64,000 bases of DNA from JAJKIV01 sp036274195 (GTDB lineage Bacteria > Gemmatimonadota > Gemmatimonadetes > Gemmatimonadales > Gemmatimonadaceae). A program made the position numbers and the translations under genes. Below the pieces are notes generated by a model. That model saw nothing but the letters and a program-made list of their open reading frames with translations, had not been told where the DNA came from and did no database searches. The first letter of the stretch is position 1. Each line of letters opens with the position of its first letter. Below are positions 59,834 to 64,000 of this stretch, in pieces. The DNA lies in assembly GCA_036274195.1 (NCBI GenBank), contig DASUGD010000050.1:1-64000 (forward strand), read 5' to 3'.

Positions 59834-60972
59834 GGGGCCGCGGGCGCTCCGAGTGCCATCGTCACGCGGTCGGCCAGCGACCTGAGCGCACGCGCAGCAG
59901 CGGCATCGGGTTCCGCGACGACGATGGGCGTTCCGCGGTCGCCACCCTCGTGGATGCGCGGATAGAGGGGGATCTCGCCAAGCAGTGGCAGCTCCAGCTC
60001 ATCGGCCAGACGCTTTCCACCACCGGTTCCGAAGATCGCCGTCGGCTTGCCGCAATGCGGACACTCGAACCAGCTCATGTTCTCGACGATACCCAGCACG
60101 GGGACGTTGACGCGCTGAAACATCTTCGCGCCACGCAGTGCGTCTCCGGTAGCAACGTCCTGCGGCGTCGTGACGATGATGGCGCCGTGCACGTGGGTCG
60201 CCTGAACGAGTGACAGCTGCGCGTCGCCGGTGCCCGGCGGCATGTCGACGAGAAAATAGTCAAGCTGTCCCCACGCGACATCGCGCAGGAACTGCGTGAC
60301 GATCTTCATCACGATGGGGCCGCGCCAGATCGCCGGCTGATCACGCTCGATGAGGAATCCGAGACTGATCACCTTCACACCGTGCGCCTCTAACGGAATG
60401 ATCTTCTCGTTCACAACCGGAGGCGGCGCGTTGACGCCCATCATCCTCGGCACGTTAGGCCCGTAGACGTCGGCGTCCATGAGACCCACCCGGGCACCCG
60501 ACGCGGCGAGCGCGATCGCGAGATTCGTCGCGACGGTGGACTTGCCAACACCGCCCTTGCCGCTCGATACGGCCAGGATGCGGCCGAGGTGCGGGTACGC
60601 GACCGGCGTCGGTGCGGACGGCCGGGGGGCCTGAGCCGGCGCCGCATTCATGACCGGCAACGTGCGCGCACCGCCCCCACCGCCCCCCGGCGGCGCGGCG
60701 TTGGCCGGCGACGACCGACCACCCGGCTCGGACGCGTCCTTCACATCGACGCGGACGTCGGCAACGCCATCGACGCGCTCGATGGCCTCGCGCACGTCGC
60801 GAACGAGCGTGGCCGGGTCGTCCGGAGCCAGCAGAATCGTTAGGCGCACCCGGCCCGCGGTCGTCGTCGCGACGTCCCGGACCATCTCTGAAGAGACCAC
60901 GTCGGCGCCGGTTCGCGGGTTGACGACCGAGCCCAGCGCGGTCGCGATCCGCTCGTGCAAGGTCTGAGTCAT
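59830..60972 (-). CDS. mrp: Mrp/NBP35 Fe-S carrier ATPase with DUF59 domain
   Basis: 380 residues. An N-terminal MIP18/DUF59 domain (about 1-80) is joined by a Gly/Pro/Ala linker (about 82-125) to the ParA-like ATPase. That has the deviant Walker A SSGKGGVGKST, DADVYGPN, and the Fe-S cysteine pair CPHC in MSWFECPHCG. Assembles or transfers iron-sulfur clusters. Coupled by ATGA to a NifU-like gene, a sensible Fe-S pair. Confidence 0.93.
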   Translation of the reverse strand: MTQTLHERIATALGSVVNPRTGADVVSSEMVRDVATTTAGRVRLTILLAPDDPATLVRDVREAIERVDGVADVRVDVKDASEPGGRSSPANAAPPGGGGGGARTLPVMNAAPAQAPRPSAPTPVAYPHLGRILAVSSGKGGVGKSTVATNLAIALAASGARVGLMDADVYGPNVPRMMGVNAPPPVVNEKIIPLEAHGVKVISLGFLIERDQPAIWRGPIVMKIVTQFLRDVAWGQLDYFLVDMPPGTGDAQLSLVQATHVHGAIIVTTPQDVATGDALRGAKMFQRVNVPVLGIVENMSWFECPHCGKPTAIFGTGGGKRLADELELPLLGEIPLYPRIHEGGDRGTPIVVAEPDAAAARALRSLADRVTMALGAPAAP

Positions 60973-61241
60973 CGATCGGTCCGTTCGATCCGGCGCACGT
61001 CTTTCACTTCGGGAACCCGGGCACGTAGATGGGCGGCAATGCCTTCGATCATGTTCGCAGCGGACATCTCACAGTCGGGACAGTCCCCCTCGACTCGCAG
61101 GAGCGCCGTCCCGGTCTCCATTTCGAACCGCACCAGCTCGATGGTCGCTTCAGCGATGTGGAGCAGTGGTCGGAGATCGACGAGCGTTTCGCGGATGCGA
61201 CCGTCGACGTCGCCCTCGCCACGTACGCCCTTCATGAACAT
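60969..61241 (-). CDS. NifU-like C-terminal-domain protein
   Basis: 90 residues from ATG 61241, which shares one base with the nrnA stop. A single NifU C-terminal/NFU scaffold domain: helical start, IELVRFEMETGTALLRVEGDC, then DCPDCEMSA. The CxxC that binds the cluster is CPDC. Likely cluster carrier working with Mrp next door. A TTG codon just upstream is the alternative start. Confidence 0.85.
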   Translation of the reverse strand: MFMKGVRGEGDVDGRIRETLVDLRPLLHIAEATIELVRFEMETGTALLRVEGDCPDCEMSAANMIEGIAAHLRARVPEVKDVRRIERTDR

Positions 61242-62293
61242 CAAGCCAGCGCCTCCTTGGCCGACGGTCCGGCCCCGTTGGAGACGAATGCGCGCGCCGC
61301 GGAGACGACGCGAAGGCGCACATCCTCCATCGAGCCGGGAATCAATGCGCCCGCCGCCTTCGCGTGGCCACCGCCGCCGAACTGGCGGGCAAAACGATTC
61401 ACGTCCACGTCGCCGGTGCTGCGGAACGACACTTTCACCTTCCCGTAACCGAGATCACGGAAGAAGATGGCCAGTCGCGTGCCGGAGATGGAGCGCGGGT
61501 GCTCGACAATGCCCTCGAGGTCTTCGGAGCTGACGTCGTAGCGGTCGAGCGCGTCCGCCGGGACCGAGATCCAGGCAATGCCGTAGTCGCGGTCGACCTC
61601 CAGCGTACTCAGCGCGTCGCGGAGGAGCGCCAATCTCCCCGGGGAGACCGACGCGTAAATTCGGCGATACATCTCCTCGGGGTCGACTCCCGCGGCGAGC
61701 AGCTGGCCGGCAATCGCGTGCGCGCGCGGCGTCGTGTTGCTGAATCGAAAGCCACCCGTATCGGTGAGAATCGCCGCGTAGAGCGCGGTTGCGATCGGCT
61801 CGGTGAGCTCCAGCCCGACAACCGACGCGAAGTCGAAGACGAGCTCGCCCGTCGCACAGGCCGTCGTGTCGGAAAACATCACGTCGCCTGCCGGCTCATC
61901 GGACGCAATGTGATGGTCGATCACGAGACGAGGGACGGTGAGCTTGCGCACTGCGTCGGCCAGGACACCGAGCCGCTTTACATCGCTCACATCCAGCACG
62001 ATGAGAGCGTCCAGCGGCGTCAACGCGGCCGCGCCTTTCGCCGTGTGATCGATGAGGTCATCGCCCAGCAAAAACGAAAACGTCGCCGGCCACGGCGTCG
62101 GATTGACGATGCGGGACTCGATGCCAAGCTGGCGGAGCAGTCGCGCCAGCCCCGCAACGGAGCCGCACGCGTCGCCATCGGCGTTCATGTGCGTCGACAG
62201 GACGACTCGCTGGCCCGCGTGCAGCTCGGCGGCGAGTCGCTCGATTGCAGCCTGTCGGTGAGCGGGTGGCTTGATGAGATCCGATGGTTGCAC
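61241..62293 (-). CDS. nrnA: NrnA-type oligoribonuclease / pAp phosphatase
   Basis: DHH/DHHA1 phosphoesterase of 350 residues that degrades short RNA and 3'-phosphoadenosine-5'-phosphate. DHH core: HMNADGDACGS (metal Asp), LDVSD and the DHH motif in VIDHHIASDE; then GFRFSNTTPRAH. The DHHA1 substrate domain ends FGGGGHAKAAGALIP. GTG start. Coupled to the NifU-like gene by a TGATG overlap. Confidence 0.92.
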   Translation of the reverse strand: MQPSDLIKPPAHRQAAIERLAAELHAGQRVVLSTHMNADGDACGSVAGLARLLRQLGIESRIVNPTPWPATFSFLLGDDLIDHTAKGAAALTPLDALIVLDVSDVKRLGVLADAVRKLTVPRLVIDHHIASDEPAGDVMFSDTTACATGELVFDFASVVGLELTEPIATALYAAILTDTGGFRFSNTTPRAHAIAGQLLAAGVDPEEMYRRIYASVSPGRLALLRDALSTLEVDRDYGIAWISVPADALDRYDVSSEDLEGIVEHPRSISGTRLAIFFRDLGYGKVKVSFRSTGDVDVNRFARQFGGGGHAKAAGALIPGSMEDVRLRVVSAARAFVSNGAGPSAKEALA

Positions 62294-62317
62294 GACCGGC
62301 AGTCAGGGAACGCGAAA

Positions 62318-62340
62318 GCGGCGCCCAAAGTAGGCGCCGC
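62318..62340 (-). terminator. Hairpin terminator between the permease and nrnA
   Basis: GCGGCGCC (62318-62325) and GGCGCCGC (62333-62340) make a perfect 8-bp stem with a 7-base loop. On the minus strand it follows the permease gene and is trailed by TTTCGCG. Confidence 0.6.
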
Positions 62341-62404
62341 CACTAAGATAACCCCTCGTGGCAGGCAGTGCGCACCGGCACCGCCCGCCACCAGTATTAC
62401 AGGC

Positions 62405-63946
62405 TCAGCGTGCCCTCGCCGGCGCCATGTCGCCGCGGCCCGCGCGAGAGTGCGTGCGGCCATAGCCAAAGTAGATGAGGAAGCCGATCGCCAGCCAAAT
62501 GAGGAGTCGATACCACGTGTCGATCGGGAGGTAACTCATCATGTAGCCGCAGATCAGAATCGCGAGGATCGGAACGATGGGGACGAGCGGCGTGCGGAAC
62601 GGCCGGTGGAGATCCGGGGACCGGTAGCGCAGCACGAGAATACCGGCACTCACGATGACAAACGCCAGCAACGTCCCAATGGAGACGAGCTCGCCGAGCA
62701 GCCCGATTGGGAAAAGGCCTGCAACGACCATCGCGACGGTTCCCGTGATGATCGTCGCCAGGTACGGCGTGCGATACTTCGGGTGCACCTTGGAGAACAC
62801 CGGCGGGAGCAGACCGTCGCGCGACATCGAGTAGAAGATGCGCGGCTGGCCGAGGAGCATAACGAGTACGACCGACGCCAGTCCGGCAATCGCGCCGACG
62901 TTGATCAGGTAGGTGAGCCAGCGGAGCGCCGGACCTGCCTTCTCGATCGCGACGAACACCGGATGCGGGACGTTCAGCTCCTGATACGGCGCGAGACCCG
63001 TCATCACGAGCGCCATGAGAATGTAGAGCACCGTACAGATCGCGAGCGAGCCGAGAATGCCTATGGGCAAGTCTCGTTGCGGGTTTTTCGCTTCCTGTGC
63101 GGCGGTGGATACCGCATCGAACCCGATGTAGGCGAAGAAGATCACGCCCGAAGCGCGGACGATGCCGCTCCATCCGTAGTGCCCGAACTCACCCGTGTTC
63201 GCCGGAATGAACGGCGTCCAGTTGGCGGAGTTCACGTACATGAAGCCGAACGTGATCACGAGAATGACGATCGCGATCTTGATGAAGACGACGGCGTTGT
63301 TGAAGCGCGCGGACTCCTGAATGCCAATGACGAGCAGGAGCGTGAGAATCGCCACCAGCGCCATGGCTGGGATATTCAACACGCCGTGGATCTGCTGGTA
63401 CTGGGGACCGCACGCGCCGGTAATGAGCTCGTTGTTCGCGGGGTTCACACAGAGTACCGACGGCACCAGTGTGTGCGTGCCCTCCACCCCGAACGGCGCC
63501 GACGTGAACTGCCGCGGGATGTGAATGCCGATCTGTCCCATGAACTCGGCGAAATAGCCGGACCATCCCACCGCGACCGTTGCTGCCGCGAACAGGTACT
63601 CGAGGATCAGGTCCCAGCCGATGATCCAGGCGATGAACTCACCGAGCGTCGCGTAGCCGTAGGTGTAGGCGCTGCCGGCGATCGGGATCATCGAGGCGAA
63701 TTCCGCGTAGCAGAGGCCCGCGAACAGGCACCCCAACCCCGCCAGCACGAACGACAGGACGATGGCCGGCCCCGCGTACTGGGCCGCTGCCGTTCCCGTC
63801 AGGACGAAGATACCGGCGCCGATGATCGCGCCGATACCGAGGAGGGTGAGGTTGAGAGCTCCGAGCGACCGCTTGAGGGTATGTTCACCCTCGAGTGACG
63901 CTTCGCTCTGGAGGTGCTCCACGCTCTTCTTGGACCATAAGCCCAT
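62405..63946 (-). CDS. APC-family amino-acid permease
   Basis: 513 residues with about twelve to fourteen hydrophobic segments. Typical APC features are GIGAIIGAGIFVLTG in TM1, PIAGSAYTYGYATLGE in TM3 and FFAYIGFDAVSTAAQEAKNPQRDLP in the TM6-loop region. The closest resemblance is to the cationic amino-acid transporter branch (YfnA/CAT). The N-terminal cytoplasmic lead (LWSKKSVEHLQSEA) is normal for that branch. The 54 bases to the window edge hold no recognisable promoter. Confidence 0.93.
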   Translation of the reverse strand: MGLWSKKSVEHLQSEASLEGEHTLKRSLGALNLTLLGIGAIIGAGIFVLTGTAAAQYAGPAIVLSFVLAGLGCLFAGLCYAEFASMIPIAGSAYTYGYATLGEFIAWIIGWDLILEYLFAAATVAVGWSGYFAEFMGQIGIHIPRQFTSAPFGVEGTHTLVPSVLCVNPANNELITGACGPQYQQIHGVLNIPAMALVAILTLLLVIGIQESARFNNAVVFIKIAIVILVITFGFMYVNSANWTPFIPANTGEFGHYGWSGIVRASGVIFFAYIGFDAVSTAAQEAKNPQRDLPIGILGSLAICTVLYILMALVMTGLAPYQELNVPHPVFVAIEKAGPALRWLTYLINVGAIAGLASVVLVMLLGQPRIFYSMSRDGLLPPVFSKVHPKYRTPYLATIITGTVAMVVAGLFPIGLLGELVSIGTLLAFVIVSAGILVLRYRSPDLHRPFRTPLVPIVPILAILICGYMMSYLPIDTWYRLLIWLAIGFLIYFGYGRTHSRAGRGDMAPARAR

Positions 63947-64000
63947 GCGCTGTCTCCGCGATCGGTGATTCGGTGAGCCGGCTATCTCGATTCGTTATAC

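Noticed and set aside
61364..63898. An 844-codon open frame on the plus strand
   Set aside because: It is antisense to nrnA and the APC permease, both with clear motifs, and its translation is Arg/Asp/His-rich low-complexity.

Overview
The window is a densely coded stretch of bacterial chromosome, roughly two-thirds G+C by eye. There is no rRNA, prophage, transposase or CRISPR array, and one tRNA. The host is a diderm heterotroph: it encodes a lipopolysaccharide-type kinase, a heptosyltransferase-like enzyme, an outer-membrane barrel protein, a Do-family protease and a UbiE/UbiD/UbiA/UbiX quinone set. Gene content and intergenic word-repeats suggest Gemmatimonadota. That is an inference from memory, not a database match.

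Layout. 1-5976: phosphate/polyphosphate genes (ppx; then ppk1, pit and its DUF47/PhoU-like partner on the minus strand). 6155-8576: a minus-strand run of rhomboid protease, two EutN/CcmL microcompartment vertex proteins and a DeoC aldolase. 8794-21161: protein quality control (dnaK, HtrA/Do protease, trigger factor, clpP, clpX, lon, engB), with a tRNA-Leu(UAG) and a HerA-like ATPase. 21158-27766: a small exported protein, an acyltransferase, a NUDIX hydrolase, a PilB-type ATPase fused to a receiver domain, and a large barrel protein. 27821-32724: trpE, an FHA-GAF-adenylate cyclase and two LPS-core genes. 32654-36986: minus-strand operon glmM-glmS-dtd-maf. 37067-42754: chemoreceptor, AMP-forming ligase, HD-GYP response regulator and a Cys/Met PLP enzyme. 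42935-47452: M48 protease, purD, mutM, a short UvrC-like nuclease and a 72-residue protein. 47581-53236: minus-strand quinone operon (menG/ubiE, ubiD, a chemoreceptor, ubiA, ubiX, phosphoesterase). 53309-57652: ECF sigma factor, zinc anti-sigma and three envelope proteins. 57632-63946: minus-strand SAM hydrolase, MATE exporter, Mrp, NifU-like protein, NrnA and an amino-acid permease.

Genes are tightly packed. At least eleven junctions overlap by four bases (ATGA or GTGA) and four more share one base (TGATG or TAATG). Translational coupling therefore appears to be the usual arrangement, and I used it to choose several starts.

Three signals stand out. First, the DeoC aldolase beside the two vertex-protein genes has an N-terminal amphipathic helix and a low-complexity linker, the usual layout of a microcompartment encapsulation peptide. 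No hexameric shell gene is in the window. Second, the octamer CGTTAGGC/GCCTAACG occurs 32 times, in both orientations and several reading frames, and imposes otherwise rare TTA, CTA and AGG codons; this looks like selection on DNA. Third, a chemoreceptor is translationally coupled inside the quinone operon, suggesting redox or energy sensing.
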